Positions 18,960-29,674 of a DNA stretch of 64,000 nt are shown piece by piece (the first letter of the stretch is position 1; each line of letters opens with the position of its first letter). The stretch comes from Sulfitobacter mediterraneus (GTDB lineage: Bacteria; Pseudomonadota; Alphaproteobacteria; Rhodobacterales; Rhodobacteraceae), in assembly GCF_016801775.1 (NCBI RefSeq), contig NZ_CP069004.1:1922001-1986000 (forward strand), in the 5' to 3' direction. The notes under the pieces were generated by a model, which saw only the letters and a program-made list of their open reading frames with translations, did not search any database and was not told the origin of the DNA. The position numbers and the translations under genes are program-made.

Positions 18960-21900
18960 ATGCCAAAGAGAACCGACATCCAGTCGATCATGATCATTGG
19001 TGCAGGCCCCATTGTTATTGGCCAGGCCTGCGAGTTTGACTACTCCGGCGCACAGGCCTGCAAAGCCCTCAAGGAAGAGGGATACCGTGTCATTCTTGTG
19101 AACTCCAACCCGGCCACGATCATGACCGATCCGGGGCTGGCCGATGCGACCTATATTGAACCGATCACGCCCGAGATTGTCGCCAAGATCATTGAAAAAG
19201 AACGCCCCGATGCCTTGCTCCCGACAATGGGCGGCCAGACCGGGCTGAACACTTCCCTCGCCCTCGAAGAGATGGGTGTGCTGGAAAAATTCGGTGTTGA
19301 GATGATCGGAGCCAAACGCGAAGCCATTGAAATGGCAGAAGATCGCAAACTCTTCCGCGAAGCAATGGACCGTCTGGGCATCGAAAATCCCCGCGCCACG
19401 ATCTGCACTGCGCCCATCGGCGCGGACGGCAAGAAAGATCTTGCTGCGGGTGTGGCGCTGGCGCTTGAAGACCTCGAAGAGATCGGTCTACCGGCCATTA
19501 TCCGCCCCGCCTTTACCATGGGCGGCACCGGCGGCGGCGTCGCCTACAACCGCGAAGACTACGAATTCTTCTGCCGCTCCGGCATGGACGCCTCTCCTAT
19601 GGGGCAGATCCTGATCGACGAATCACTGCTCGGTTGGAAAGAGTTCGAAATGGAGGTGGTGCGCGACACCGCCGACAATGCGATTATCGTCTGTTCCATC
19701 GAAAACGTGGACCCGATGGGCGTGCACACCGGCGATTCCATAACCGTGGCACCGGCACTGACCCTGACGGACAAAGAATACCAGATCATGCGCAACCACT
19801 CGATCGCGGTTCTGCGCGAGATCGGCGTGGAAACCGGCGGCTCCAACGTGCAATGGGCGGTGAACCCCGCCGATGGCCGCATGGTTGTGATCGAAATGAA
19901 CCCGCGCGTGTCGCGTTCCTCGGCGCTTGCGTCCAAGGCGACGGGTTTCCCGATTGCCAAGATCGCGGCAAAGCTGGCTGTTGGCTTTACCCTCGATGAG
20001 CTCGACAACGACATCACCGGCGTGACGCCAGCCAGCTTTGAACCGACCATTGACTATGTGGTCACCAAGATCCCGAAATTCGCCTTTGAGAAATTCCCCG
20101 GTTCCGAGCCGAACCTGACCACGGCGATGAAATCCGTGGGCGAGGCGATGTCCATCGGCCGCACCATCCACGAGAGCATGCAAAAGGCGCTGGCTTCGAT
20201 GGAATCGGGCCTCACCGGCTTTGATGAGATCGACATTCCCGGCGCGCCTGACCAGGCGGCCTTGGTCAAAGCGATCAGCAAACAAACTCCGGACCGTCTG
20301 CGCACCATTGCCCAAGCCATGCGCCACGGCATGTCCGATGACGAAATTCACGGCGTGACCATGTTTGACCCTTGGTTCCTCGCCCGCATCCGCGAAATCA
20401 TCGACGCGGAGACACAAGTCAAAACCGACGGCCTGCCCACGGATGAAACCGCGATGCGCCACCTCAAGATGATGGGCTTCACCGATGCACGGCTGGCCCA
20501 TTTGACCGGGCAATCCGAAACCGCAGTCCGCAACGCACGCCTGAACGCAGGCGTCAAAGCGGTGTTCAAACGCATCGACACCTGCGCCGCGGAATTTGAG
20601 GCGCAGACGCCTTACATGTACTCCACCTACGAGGCTCCAATGATGGGCGACGTGGAATGCGAGGCGCGCCCATCGGAACGCAAAAAGGTCGTGATCCTTG
20701 GCGGCGGCCCCAACCGGATCGGTCAGGGGATCGAGTTTGATTATTGCTGCTGTCACGCCTGCTATGCGCTGACCGATGCGGGTTACGAGACCATCATGGT
20801 CAACTGCAACCCCGAGACGGTCTCGACCGACTATGACACCTCGGACCGGTTGTATTTTGAACCGCTGACCTTTGAACATGTCATGGAGATCCTGCGGGTT
20901 GAGCAGGAAAACGGCATCCTGCACGGTGTGATCGTTCAGTTTGGTGGCCAGACCCCGCTGAAACTGGCCAACGCCTTGCAAGAGGCCGGTATCCCGATCC
21001 TTGGCACCACGCCGGACGCAATTGACCTGGCCGAGGATCGTGAACGTTTCCAGCAGCTTGTGCAAAGCCTTGGCCTGAAGCAGCCGCACAATGGCATCGC
21101 GCATTCCGACAGCGAAGCGATGGAAATTGCCTCTGACATCGGCTTCCCGCTGGTGATCCGTCCCTCCTATGTTCTGGGGGGGCGCGCCATGGAAATCGTG
21201 CGTGATCAGGCGTCGTTGGAACGCTACATCTCGACCGCAGTTGTTGTCTCTGGTGACAGCCCTGTTTTGCTCGACAGCTATCTGTCCGGCGCGGTGGAAC
21301 TGGACGTTGACGCCCTTTGCGATGGCAAAGACGTGCATGTCGCCGGTATCATGCAGCATATCGAAGAGGCGGGTGTGCATTCGGGTGACAGTGCCTGTTC
21401 CTTGCCGCCCTATTCGCTGTCCCGTGACGTGATCGAAGAGGTCGAGAAACAGACCCGCGCCCTGGCCTTGGCGTTGAATGTGGTTGGTCTGATGAATATT
21501 CAGTTCGCCCTCAAAGACGGCGAGATCTACCTGATCGAAGTGAACCCGCGCGCCTCGCGCACCGTGCCATTTGTGGCCAAGGCGACGGACAGTGCCATTG
21601 CTTCCATCGCCGCCCGGATTATGGCGGGTGAGCCTCTGTCAAACTTCCCTAAGCGTCCCGCCTATCCAGAGCAGGCCTCTTATGACGATGTCCTGCCGCT
21701 TGGTGATCCGATGACATTGGCCGATCCAAACATGCCGTGGTTCTCGGTGAAAGAGGCCGTGATGCCATTCGCCCGTTTCCCCGGCGTTGATACCCTGCTT
21801 GGGCCGGAAATGCGCTCAACCGGTGAAGTGATGGGCTGGGATCGCGACTTCCCCCGCGCCTTCCTCAAGGCGCAGATGGGCGCGGGCAACCCACTGCCAC

Positions 21901-22292
21901 GCAACGGTTGTGCTTTCCTGTCGATCAAGGACATGGACAAAACACCGGATATGCTTGAAGCGGCCAAAGTGCTTTTGGATCAGGGCTTTACCCTGATCGC
22001 CACCCGCGGCACCGCCGAATGGCTCAATGGTCAGGGATTGTCCTGTGATGTGGTCAACAAGGTCTATGAGGGCCGCCCTGACATCACGGACATGATGAAA
22101 GATGGCGACGTGCATCTGGTGATGAACACCACCGAAGGTGCCCAAGCCGTCGAGGACAGCAAATCCATTCGCTCCATCGCGCTCTTTGACAAGATCCCCT
22201 ATTTCACCACGGCGGCCGGTTCACATGCGGCCGCTCTGGCGATCAAGGCGCAGGCCGAAGACGAGATTGGGGTGAAATCCTTGCAGGGGTAA
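18960..22292 (+). CDS. carB: Carbamoyl-phosphate synthase, large subunit
   Basis: A 1110-residue enzyme that, with the CarA glutaminase, makes carbamoyl phosphate for arginine and pyrimidine synthesis. It has the expected duplicated ATP-grasp architecture: the first half opens [20 protein letters not shown], the second opens [19 protein letters not shown] at about residue 577; an allosteric methylglyoxal-synthase-like domain fills the last ~150 residues. carA is not adjacent, as in many Rhodobacterales. The stop lies three bases from the convergent neighbour. A slightly longer than usual length is due to inserts in the first half. Confidence 0.97.
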   Translation: MPKRTDIQSIMIIGAGPIVIGQACEFDYSGAQACKALKEEGYRVILVNSNPATIMTDPGLADATYIEPITPEIVAKIIEKERPDALLPTMGGQTGLNTSLALEEMGVLEKFGVEMIGAKREAIEMAEDRKLFREAMDRLGIENPRATICTAPIGADGKKDLAAGVALALEDLEEIGLPAIIRPAFTMGGTGGGVAYNREDYEFFCRSGMDASPMGQILIDESLLGWKEFEMEVVRDTADNAIIVCSIENVDPMGVHTGDSITVAPALTLTDKEYQIMRNHSIAVLREIGVETGGSNVQWAVNPADGRMVVIEMNPRVSRSSALASKATGFPIAKIAAKLAVGFTLDELDNDITGVTPASFEPTIDYVVTKIPKFAFEKFPGSEPNLTTAMKSVGEAMSIGRTIHESMQKALASMESGLTGFDEIDIPGAPDQAALVKAISKQTPDRLRTIAQAMRHGMSDDEIHGVTMFDPWFLARIREIIDAETQVKTDGLPTDETAMRHLKMMGFTDARLAHLTGQSETAVRNARLNAGVKAVFKRIDTCAAEFEAQTPYMYSTYEAPMMGDVECEARPSERKKVVILGGGPNRIGQGIEFDYCCCHACYALTDAGYETIMVNCNPETVSTDYDTSDRLYFEPLTFEHVMEILRVEQENGILHGVIVQFGGQTPLKLANALQEAGIPILGTTPDAIDLAEDRERFQQLVQSLGLKQPHNGIAHSDSEAMEIASDIGFPLVIRPSYVLGGRAMEIVRDQASLERYISTAVVVSGDSPVLLDSYLSGAVELDVDALCDGKDVHVAGIMQHIEEAGVHSGDSACSLPPYSLSRDVIEEVEKQTRALALALNVVGLMNIQFALKDGEIYLIEVNPRASRTVPFVAKATDSAIASIAARIMAGEPLSNFPKRPAYPEQASYDDVLPLGDPMTLADPNMPWFSVKEAVMPFARFPGVDTLLGPEMRSTGEVMGWDRDFPRAFLKAQMGAGNPLPRNGCAFLSIKDMDKTPDMLEAAKVLLDQGFTLIATRGTAEWLNGQGLSCDVVNKVYEGRPDITDMMKDGDVHLVMNTTEGAQAVEDSKSIRSIALFDKIPYFTTAAGSHAAALAIKAQAEDEIGVKSLQG

Positions 22293-22295
22293 CCC

Positions 22296-23177
22296 TCACA
22301 GCTTTCGATACATCTTGATCAGTTTGGTCATGCGGTGGGTGAGGGTTTCGCCCAACACAGATGCAAGCTGTACATCGCGCACGTCCTGTTCCTTGCCCAT
22401 CGCGGCATCGTTGAGCAGGGCGTGAAGGCTGATCCATTTGCTGTCCACTTGGCCAAGGGCAATCTTGATGCTGATGTTAGGCGCTTTTGACAGGCCGCGC
22501 TCGGCATCACCTGTGATCAAGGCCGCATTCGCCGCCTCAAACCTGCGCATTTTTGCAATCATTTGCGCCCCGTGATCTTCGGGTCCAAGCGACAGCCGTG
22601 CATAGCAAACATCGCGAAGCAATTCTTCGATCAAGGCATGTTGGGCCTGCAAAAGCCCGATCGCATTGCGGACTTCCGTCGGTTGTTCAGCCGGGGCATA
22701 GCTTGAGGCCGCTTCCGACAAAACCTCAAACATCTGATCCGCCACCCGTTGATTGCGCACCAGCAACAAAGAGACAGGGATCGTGTGAAAATCCCCTGCT
22801 GCAATCTGCAAAGAAGAACGTGTCAATCCTTTGGAAAGACGCGATATTTCCTCCAGCCTCTGACGCCGTGCATCGTCTTTCTCAGGTGCCAGTCCGGTCC
22901 CGGCGTCCCCGTCGATGAGCTGCACCATGGTGGCATCAAATTCCAGCGCGGTTTCAGTGGCCGCATCTGCGTGCAGCTCTGATTGTGATCCCGACATGAC
23001 CAAACAGGCGGATTTCGCGATCCGCAGCGCCCTTTGACCCTGCTGCGCCATCAAATCCATCCGCAGTGATCCGGCATCCTGCGCCAATGCAGGTCCGGCA
23101 CAAAGAAACACGGCAAGGAAAAGCCGCACCCAGAAACCCAATGTCATCGCCCTTTGCAGCTTCATCCGCGGTAACAT
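22296..23177 (-). CDS. Secreted protein with PilJ-like helical domains
   Basis: A 293-residue exported protein. A signal peptide (basic start, then FWVRLFLAVFLCAGPALAQ) ends near residue 33. The mature part consists of two helical stretches; the QGQRALRIAKSACLV segment resembles the start of PilJ/NarX-type sensory domains, and a related arrangement follows around residue 145 (LLVRNQRVADQMFEV). Two cysteines (near 57 and 180) could pair. No membrane anchor or signalling domain is present, so it may be a periplasmic ligand-binding partner. Starts at 23177 or four codons later. Family assignment is tentative. Confidence 0.6.
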   Translation of the reverse strand: MLPRMKLQRAMTLGFWVRLFLAVFLCAGPALAQDAGSLRMDLMAQQGQRALRIAKSACLVMSGSQSELHADAATETALEFDATMVQLIDGDAGTGLAPEKDDARRQRLEEISRLSKGLTRSSLQIAAGDFHTIPVSLLLVRNQRVADQMFEVLSEAASSYAPAEQPTEVRNAIGLLQAQHALIEELLRDVCYARLSLGPEDHGAQMIAKMRRFEAANAALITGDAERGLSKAPNISIKIALGQVDSKWISLHALLNDAAMGKEQDVRDVQLASVLGETLTHRMTKLIKMYRKL

Positions 23178-23295
23178 CGCTGCAAAGCCTTAAAACTTTC
23201 TGACCCGCGCTCTCACAAATACCCCAGAACCCCCTTCGCCCTTGCCCCGCTGGCCCCGGCATGTGTACCCTGACCCAACGCAAGAGGGCCTTTTC

Positions 23296-24420
23296 ATGTT
23301 CAAACCTGCCATCACCGGCACCGGTGTTTTCACCCCGGACCAGATCATCACCAATGCCGAATTGGTCGAAGCGTTCAACGCCTATGTCGATCTCTATAAT
23401 ACGCGAAACGCGGATGCGATTGCGGCCGGTGATCTGGATGCAAAGGAGCATTCCTCCGAAGAGTTCATTTTTAAGGCCAGCGGCATTGAGCAGCGTTATG
23501 TGATTGATAAAACCGGCGTTCTCGATCCTGAGGTGATGCATCCCCTGCTGCGCCAGCGCAGCGATGATGAACCCAGCCTGATGGCAGAGATGGCCCTTGA
23601 TGCCGCAACTAAAGCATTGGCCCAGGCGGGCAAAACCGCTGCCGATGTGGATGCGGTGATTTGCGCCGCCTCCAACCTTGAACGGGCCTATCCGGCGGTG
23701 GCAATCGAAATACAGGATCTGCTGGGCATCGAGGGCTTTGCATTTGATATGAACGTCGCCTGTTCATCTGCAACATTCGGCATTCAGGCGGCGGCGGATA
23801 TGGTGCGCTCCGGCTCCATCCGGTCGGCGCTGGTGGTCAATCCTGAGATCTGTTCGGCGCATCTGGAATGGCGCGACCGCGATTGCCATTTCATCTTTGG
23901 CGATGTCGCCACCGCCACCCTGATCGAACGCGAAGAAGCAGCAACCGGCCCCTATTTCGAGATCAAATCGACCCGCTGTGCCACTGATTTTTCCAATAAT
24001 ATCCGGAACAACAATGGCTTTTTGCGCCGCTCGCGCCCCGACGGGGTCAAGGACCGCCGCGATATGCAGTTCATGCAGAATGGCCGGAAGGTGTTCAAAG
24101 AGGTGTTGCCGCTGGTGGCGGAACATATCGCCGGTCACATGGCCGAAGAGGGTGTGGATGCGAAGGATCTCAAACGGCTGTGGCTGCATCAGGCCAACAA
24201 ATCCATGAATGATTTTATCGGTCGCAAGGTTCTGGGACGCACGCCGGAGCCAGGCGAGCAGCCCAACATCCTGCAAGAATACGCCAACACCTCATCGGCG
24301 GGGTCGATCATCGCGTTTTCCAAACATTCCAACGATATGAAAGACGGCGATACCGGGCTGATCTGTTCGTTTGGCGCAGGCTATTCCGTTGGCTCCGTGG
24401 TGGTCCAACGGCACGGCTAA
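23296..24420 (+). CDS. Beta-ketoacyl-ACP synthase III, PA3286 type
   Basis: A 374-residue thiolase-fold condensing enzyme. Catalytic triad: Cys156 (NVACSSATFG), His298 (LWLHQANKSMN) and Asn331 (YANTSSAGS). It is longer than housekeeping FabH (~320) and carries the FNAYVDLYNTRNADAI insertion near residue 27. Both features match Pseudomonas PA3286, which condenses octanoyl-CoA with malonyl-ACP and thereby shunts beta-oxidation products into fatty acid synthesis. A similar role here is inferred from that resemblance. The start at 23296 has AAGAGGG upstream; the frame is open further upstream without homology. Confidence 0.85.
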   Translation: MFKPAITGTGVFTPDQIITNAELVEAFNAYVDLYNTRNADAIAAGDLDAKEHSSEEFIFKASGIEQRYVIDKTGVLDPEVMHPLLRQRSDDEPSLMAEMALDAATKALAQAGKTAADVDAVICAASNLERAYPAVAIEIQDLLGIEGFAFDMNVACSSATFGIQAAADMVRSGSIRSALVVNPEICSAHLEWRDRDCHFIFGDVATATLIEREEAATGPYFEIKSTRCATDFSNNIRNNNGFLRRSRPDGVKDRRDMQFMQNGRKVFKEVLPLVAEHIAGHMAEEGVDAKDLKRLWLHQANKSMNDFIGRKVLGRTPEPGEQPNILQEYANTSSAGSIIAFSKHSNDMKDGDTGLICSFGAGYSVGSVVVQRHG

Positions 24421-24440
24421 CGCCTGCCCCGCCCCTGCTA

Positions 24441-24899
24441 TCAGCCGCTTTCGTCTTCGAGGTTCAGCTTCATGTCCACCAGCACCTGCTGCAACAGGGT
24501 GGTTTCTTTCAGCAATCGCTTGGCTTCGTTCACAGAGATCTGCCCGTCTTCTATGGACTGCTGATACTCTGCCATCAAAAGCGCAAACCGTTGGCTGAGC
24601 GCGATCACATCTGAATTCACATTGCCCGAGCGTTCGGAATTGGCCCGCCGCCCTTCGAAGTTCAAGGCAACGCCGCGCAGCTCGGCCAAGGCGACCGTGA
24701 CATGAGGATAGCCAGCGGCCTCTTCCAGCTGCGCCACGGCATCAATGGGCATGAAACGATCAGAATGTTCAGGGTTGTCTGAATAGTAACGTCCCAAGGT
24801 TGCCTTGGATTTACCGGTCACTTCGCACGCGGGCTCGATGCCAACATCTTTCACCAATGCTTCGGTGTGTTTCTTCAGATAACTGCCCATACCGGCCAT
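24441..24899 (-). CDS. Putative helix-turn-helix regulator, CII-like layout
   Basis: A 152-residue protein common in Rhodobacterales as a hypothetical. Residues ~8-40 look like a helix-turn-helix (LVKDVGIEPACEVTGKSKATLGRYYSD), followed by a predicted helix on AVAQLEEAAGYPHVTVALAELRG and a C-terminal coiled-coil-like helix rich in Leu and Gln. The overall arrangement recalls phage CII-family regulators, but I see no phage genes nearby, so it is probably a domesticated chromosomal protein. Convergent with the KAS III gene. Function unknown. Confidence 0.6.
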   Translation of the reverse strand: MAGMGSYLKKHTEALVKDVGIEPACEVTGKSKATLGRYYSDNPEHSDRFMPIDAVAQLEEAAGYPHVTVALAELRGVALNFEGRRANSERSGNVNSDVIALSQRFALLMAEYQQSIEDGQISVNEAKRLLKETTLLQQVLVDMKLNLEDESG

Positions 24900-25106
24900 G
24901 TCTCAGCCTCCCCGCCGCTCGCTTGCCCGTTTCTTATTGTCGCAGAAAACCGGCCCGTTGGTAGACCCCTTACTCAAACCACCCCGACTTGTCATTTATA
25001 AAACGGCGTCTGCTTCTTTTGGCCTCACCGGAAATTGCGCCCGCCGGTCGGTTTTCGGCCGCCGAACGCTTGAAGCCCGCCCGCCCGATGGCGTACCAAC
25101 ACGGCC

Positions 25107-25685
25107 ATGGCAAAACTGTACTTTCACTATTCCACCATGAACGCGGGCAAATCGACGGTACTGCTTCAGGCGGCCCATAACTATGTCGAACGGGGCATGG
25201 TGCCCTATCTTTTGACCGCCCAGTTTGACAATCGCGCCGGCGAAGGGCGCATCGCCTCGCGGATCGGCATTGGCGAAAAGGCCGATACCTTTGCCCCCGG
25301 CGAAGATCTCTTTGCCAAGATTGAAAATCGGATCGACGCCGGGCCCTGCGCCTGTGTGTTCATTGATGAGGCACAGTTTCTGCAGCCCGAACAGGTGTGG
25401 CAACTGGCCCGCGCTGTGGACGATCTGCGGGTCCCGATCATGTGTTTCGGCCTTCGTGTGGATTTCCGCGGAGAGCTGTTTCCCGGATCGGCCACCCTGC
25501 TGGCGCTGAGCGATGAAATGCGCGAAGTCCGCACCATCTGCCATTGCGGGAAAAAAGCGACCATGGTTGTCCGGACGGCGGCGGATGGCACCGTCTTGAA
25601 AGACGGCGCACAAGTCCAGATCGGCGGGAATGAGACCTATGTTTCCCTGTGCCGCCGACACTGGCGTGAGGCGGTCGAAGGCTGA
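25107..25685 (+). CDS. tdk: Thymidine kinase
   Basis: A 192-residue type II thymidine kinase. The P-loop is MNAGKST (11-17), the Walker B-like motif is FIDEAQFLQ near residue 88, and a zinc site is formed by CHCG near residue 150 and CRRH near the end. It phosphorylates thymidine to dTMP and complements the cdd-deoA-deoB-upp salvage genes at 3.5-7.1 kb. The upstream 207-base gap shows no feature I recognise. Confidence 0.95.
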   Translation: MAKLYFHYSTMNAGKSTVLLQAAHNYVERGMVPYLLTAQFDNRAGEGRIASRIGIGEKADTFAPGEDLFAKIENRIDAGPCACVFIDEAQFLQPEQVWQLARAVDDLRVPIMCFGLRVDFRGELFPGSATLLALSDEMREVRTICHCGKKATMVVRTAADGTVLKDGAQVQIGGNETYVSLCRRHWREAVEG

Positions 25686-25796
25686 TTTCACACACCCCTG
25701 CCAATATTTACCGAAGTCCTGCCCAATTTTTGACCTGATCTTCCCTTAGCTCAGGCAAAAATATTGATTTGAACTCAAAACATATTGAGGCCGGAT

Positions 25797-26999
25797 ATGA
25801 GAACCCACCCAATTCCCTTCAATGAAGAAGCCCGTGTCGCTGCCGTGCAGCATGTGCCGGGTCTGACCCGCGAAAACGAAGCGTTGTTCGATGCACTGTG
25901 CGATGCAACGGCCAAGCTGTTTGGCTGTCCCATCGCACATATCTCTGTCGTGGAACAAGACACACAGTGGTACAAATCGGTGATCGGCATTGAACTGGGC
26001 GAAATGCCAAAGAATCAATCGTTCTGCACCCATACGATCATGACCGAACAGCCGATGATTATCCCCGATCTCAGCAAAGATCCCAAGTTTGCCGATCACC
26101 CGATGGTTGCCGAAGGCGGCCCTCAAGCCCGGTTTTATGCCGGTGTGCCGCTGATCTTGTCGTCCGGTTATCGCTTCGGCAGCCTTTGCGCCTTGGATGT
26201 GGTCCCGCATGAGGCCCCCAGTGAACGCGATATGGCTGTGCTCAAGGACATGGGCCGCGCGGTTGTGGCCGCATTGGAAAAAGCCCCTGCAGAACCTGCT
26301 GCCGTGCCTAGTGATCAAGGCCAGTCGGCTTTTCTCACACTTGTTGGTCATGAGCTGCGCACGCCCCTGACCATCGTTCACGGTGCGATGCGCATCCTTG
26401 AGTCCCGCCTTGAAGACCAGGTCAGCAAAAAGCTGGCCAACAGTTCGATCAAATCCAGCGAACATCTGTCGACGCTGATCGATTCCATTCTGAAGTTCAG
26501 CAACATCAACACTGGTGAACTACAACTGAACGAGCAATCAACCAATATGGCCGATCTGCTGGATGATCTGCGGCAAAACCATCAATTCAGCGTAGCCGAA
26601 GTTGGCAAGACCATCATCAACCCGACAACGGATATGCACGGTGAAATTCTTGTGGATCAAGAACACATCAAGATCTGCCTGACCTCACTGATGCTCAATT
26701 CCGTTCTGCATGGCGGCGACGAGATTGCGATATCCTGCGGTCATGACCCAGCCGGAAACGTCGAAATTTGTGTTGCCGACAATGGCAGCATCGACGATCA
26801 CGTCGAGCTGGCCGAGCTTTACAAACCCTTCATCGTGGGCGGCGACATCGAAAAACGCGGCACCGGCGGCGGCCTTGGTCTTGGCCTGCCCCTGACCCGC
26901 AAACTGGTTGAACTGCACGGCGGTGAATTTGAGGTCCGGGCCGAACCAACCCAGACCGTGGCCTGCATTCGCCTGCCCAAATGGCGGACGGTCAACTAG
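25797..26999 (+). CDS. GAF-domain sensor histidine kinase
   Basis: A 400-residue soluble kinase. Residues ~20-165 form a GAF domain of the type with ...PKNQSFCTHTI (Cys in the pocket region), followed by a HisKA domain with phosphoacceptor His185 (VGHELRTPL) and a HATPase_c domain with the N-box LTSLMLNSVLHGGD and G2 box GTGGGLGLGLPLTRKLV. No membrane segment is present, so it senses a cytoplasmic signal. ATG at 25797 is preceded by GAGG. No response regulator is adjacent. Confidence 0.9.
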   Translation: MRTHPIPFNEEARVAAVQHVPGLTRENEALFDALCDATAKLFGCPIAHISVVEQDTQWYKSVIGIELGEMPKNQSFCTHTIMTEQPMIIPDLSKDPKFADHPMVAEGGPQARFYAGVPLILSSGYRFGSLCALDVVPHEAPSERDMAVLKDMGRAVVAALEKAPAEPAAVPSDQGQSAFLTLVGHELRTPLTIVHGAMRILESRLEDQVSKKLANSSIKSSEHLSTLIDSILKFSNINTGELQLNEQSTNMADLLDDLRQNHQFSVAEVGKTIINPTTDMHGEILVDQEHIKICLTSLMLNSVLHGGDEIAISCGHDPAGNVEICVADNGSIDDHVELAELYKPFIVGGDIEKRGTGGGLGLGLPLTRKLVELHGGEFEVRAEPTQTVACIRLPKWRTVN

Positions 27000-27047
27000 A
27001 CCCGAGATCTACAGGCGCTGCATCCTCTTACCGGTGCAGCGCCTTTT

Positions 27048-27998
27048 CTACACTGCGTTTGGCGGTGTCTTTCCGGCCAAAAACGCCTGAATATTCTCAA
27101 CCGCCATCAGCCCCATTTCGACCCGCACCTCCAGTGCGGAGGTGCCCAGATGCGGCAACAGCACGACATTCTCCAGTTCCCGCAGCGCCGCAGGCACTTT
27201 CGGCTCGAATTCGTAAACATCCAGCCCGGCACCACCGATCCGCCGGTCTTGCAAGGCTGTGATCAAAGCGGCCTCTTCAACAACATCTCCCCGCGAGATG
27301 TTGATCAGATGGCCATGGGGTTGCATCGCATCCAACACCGCAGCATCAATCAAATGATGGGTCTGCGGACTGCCCGGTACAGCGGCCACCATGATATCAA
27401 CTTTTCCGGCCATCTCTTTGAGGTCGGAATATTGTTGCGCCGGATAGGCCAGCGTCTTCTCGCTGCGGCTGAAATAGGCCACATCCATGCCAAACCCAAA
27501 ATGGCAGCGCCGCGCAATCGCCTGTCCGATCCGGCCCATACCCACGATACCGACAGTCTTGCCCGTCAGATGCAGGCCCAGCATCTGCGTCGGATGCCAC
27601 CCCGGCCAAGTGCCGGAACGCACAAACCGTTCCCCTTCGCCGGCACGCCGAGCTGACATGAGCATCAGCGTCATTGCAATATCCGCAGTGGCATCGGTAA
27701 CTGCGCCGGGTGTGTTGGTGACAGTGATCCCCGCCGCCTTGGCCGCCGCTGCATCAATGTGGTTATAGCCAACACCGAAATTCGCCAGCAAACGGCAGCG
27801 CGGCGCAGGCACATCTGCAAAGACCTCGGCCGAGAATGCATCGCCCAAGGTCGGCAAGACCGCGTCATACTCGGATAATGCGGCCCGCAATTCCTGCGCG
27901 GTCAACGGCAATGTCTCATCGCGCACTGTCAGTTCCACAGCGGTCAGTTGCGATGTGACGGCCTCCGGCAGGGGCCGCGTTACCAAAACCTTATTCAA
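27048..27998 (-). CDS. 2-hydroxyacid dehydrogenase, glyoxylate/hydroxypyruvate reductase type
   Basis: A 316-residue NAD(P)-dependent D-2-hydroxyacid dehydrogenase. The Rossmann motif is GMGRIGQA at about 152-159, and the catalytic triad is Arg (NISRGD), Glu (EFEPKVP) and His (PHLGTSA). The [10 protein letters not shown] segment points to glyoxylate or hydroxypyruvate reductase rather than phosphoglycerate dehydrogenase. It overlaps the preceding CsaA gene by ATGA and forms an operon with it and proC. Confidence 0.88.
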   Translation of the reverse strand: MNKVLVTRPLPEAVTSQLTAVELTVRDETLPLTAQELRAALSEYDAVLPTLGDAFSAEVFADVPAPRCRLLANFGVGYNHIDAAAAKAAGITVTNTPGAVTDATADIAMTLMLMSARRAGEGERFVRSGTWPGWHPTQMLGLHLTGKTVGIVGMGRIGQAIARRCHFGFGMDVAYFSRSEKTLAYPAQQYSDLKEMAGKVDIMVAAVPGSPQTHHLIDAAVLDAMQPHGHLINISRGDVVEEAALITALQDRRIGGAGLDVYEFEPKVPAALRELENVVLLPHLGTSALEVRVEMGLMAVENIQAFLAGKTPPNAV

Positions 27999-28333
27999 TG
28001 CATCCGCCCTCCGTTCGGCACCTCTTGGCCGGGTTGCAAAAGCACGATCGCGCCGTCTGCATCCGGCGTTCCCAAAACCAGAACCTCTGACATGAACGGC
28101 CCGATTTGCCGGGGCGGGAAATTGACCACGCCCATCACCTGCCGCCCGACCAGGTTCTCAGGCGTGTAATGCACGGTGATCTGCGCGGATGTCTTGCGCT
28201 CACCAATCTCTGGTCCGAAATCGATCCACATCTTGATCGCAGGCTTTCGCGCCTCCGGAAAGGGTTCGGCCCGCGTCACCGTGCCAACCCGAACATCCAC
28301 CTTCATGAAATCATCAAATGATATCTCAGCCAC
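27995..28333 (-). CDS. csaA: CsaA-type tRNA-binding protein
   Basis: A 112-residue OB-fold protein. The family core [20 protein letters not shown] at residues ~13-32 and the [20 protein letters not shown] segment match the CsaA/Arc1p tRNA-binding domain, which binds tRNA and in Bacillus has export-chaperone-like activity. It overlaps proC by 8 bases at its start and the dehydrogenase by 4 at its end. Confidence 0.9.
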   Translation of the reverse strand: MAEISFDDFMKVDVRVGTVTRAEPFPEARKPAIKMWIDFGPEIGERKTSAQITVHYTPENLVGRQVMGVVNFPPRQIGPFMSEVLVLGTPDADGAIVLLQPGQEVPNGGRMH

Positions 28334-29141
28334 CTGCCAGTTCCTTCGATCTGTCTGTTGCCGCCTTCACCGCCCGCTGCAGCAAGGCAGGAAAGCCGTC
28401 TTTTTCATCCATCAACACCTCAAGCGCGGCCTGCGTGGTGCCATTTGGACTGGTCACATTGACCCGCAACTGCGTTGGGCTTTCCTCTGCCGCCATCGCC
28501 AAGGCACCTGCCCCGGCCACGGTTGCCTTGGCCAATTGCATTGATAGATCGGCTGGCAACCCTTGCGCCTCACCCGCCGCCGCCATGGTCTCTATCATAT
28601 GGAACACGTAAGCTGGGCCAGATCCGCTGACCCCGGTGACCGCGTCAATCTGCGCCTCCTGCTCCAACCGGACAACCGCACCCACCGCGGACAAAAGCGC
28701 CTCCGCCTCATCCAGCGCGGCTGCGCCGGCGGCGTCATTGGCGACAATTGCCGTGATCCCCTGAGAGATTGCTGCCGGCGTATTGGGCATTGCCCGCACA
28801 ACAGGCGTGTCTGCGCCAAGTACATTTTCAAAAAAGGAGATCGTGGTTCCCGCCGCGACACTGACAAAAACAGTCTCGCCGTTGCCCATTGGCCTCAAGG
28901 TCGGCAAGGCCTCGGCCATCATCTGCGGTTTGACCGCCACCAGCACCACCGCTGGCGTCTCTGGCAAAGGTTGGTTCAGATGCACGCCTTGCGCCTGCAA
29001 CCATTCAGATGGATAGGGATCCTTGACCCAAACCGACGTGGCCGGCAAGCCGCGGGCCAGCCACCCGGCCAACATCGCGGATCCCATCTTGCCGCATCCC
29101 AGCAACACCAAGCCGCCCGATGCAATTCGGCTGTCTTTCAT
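28326..29141 (-). CDS. proC: Pyrroline-5-carboxylate reductase
   Basis: A 271-residue enzyme for the last step of proline synthesis. The Rossmann fold starts [12 protein letters not shown], the middle has [16 protein letters not shown], and the dimerisation domain carries [13 protein letters not shown] and [15 protein letters not shown], the substrate-binding signature. First gene of the proC-csaA-hydroxyacid dehydrogenase run; 32 bases separate it from the YbjN gene upstream, so that gene may be in the same transcript. Confidence 0.95.
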   Translation of the reverse strand: MKDSRIASGGLVLLGCGKMGSAMLAGWLARGLPATSVWVKDPYPSEWLQAQGVHLNQPLPETPAVVLVAVKPQMMAEALPTLRPMGNGETVFVSVAAGTTISFFENVLGADTPVVRAMPNTPAAISQGITAIVANDAAGAAALDEAEALLSAVGAVVRLEQEAQIDAVTGVSGSGPAYVFHMIETMAAAGEAQGLPADLSMQLAKATVAGAGALAMAAEESPTQLRVNVTSPNGTTQAALEVLMDEKDGFPALLQRAVKAATDRSKELAGG

Positions 29142-29173
29142 GATATGTCCCCCGGTTGTTCCGGGGCAAAGTG

Positions 29174-29674
29174 TTACGCCCGCCCGTAGGCCTCTGCAAT
29201 GGCAACCTGAATGGCTTCTTCCGGCGTCCGGTCCCCCCAGACCAGAAGCTGCAGCGCCGGGTAATACCGCTCCGCGCTCATCACGGCGGCACCGATCATT
29301 GTGTCAATCTGCTCGGCCGAGGCAACATTTCCCCCCGCCAGCACCAAACCATAGCGATAGACCATCAACTTCTGTTCTGCCCAATAGGTAAAGGCACCAG
29401 CCCAACATTGATCGTTCACATTGTTGAGAAGCTCATAAAGCTTTGGCAATTTCTCGGCGGGCGGCTCCATCTCGAAGGTACAGATCAAGCGCAAAGTCTC
29501 ATCATAGGACGACCAGGCAAGGGTGATGGAATAGGTGCGCCACTGCCCCTCCACAGCCATCGCAATCTGATCATCCGCAATTCGATCAAAATCCCAATCA
29601 TGATGAGCCGCCAAATGCTCAACAATATCAATGGGGTGAATATCTTCTTCAAGGTACTGCTCGGACAGGGCCAT
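29174..29674 (-). CDS. YbjN domain-containing protein
   Basis: A 166-residue cytoplasmic protein of the YbjN family. These proteins have a fold related to secretion chaperones and affect motility and stress traits in enterobacteria, with no defined biochemical activity. MALSEQY is the chosen start because AGAGGTGG lies just upstream; a longer open frame adds 16 low-complexity residues. The core WRTYSITLAWSSYDETLRLIC and the C-terminal EEAIQVAIAEAYGRA are well conserved in Rhodobacterales. Confidence 0.85.
   Translation of the reverse strand: MALSEQYLEEDIHPIDIVEHLAAHHDWDFDRIADDQIAMAVEGQWRTYSITLAWSSYDETLRLICTFEMEPPAEKLPKLYELLNNVNDQCWAGAFTYWAEQKLMVYRYGLVLAGGNVASAEQIDTMIGAAVMSAERYYPALQLLVWGDRTPEEAIQVAIAEAYGRA

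Noticed and set aside
19623..21380. 585-codon open frame antisense to carB
   Set aside because: It lies wholly within carB, its translation is His/Arg/Gln-rich without any domain, and it shows the typical high-GC antisense bias.
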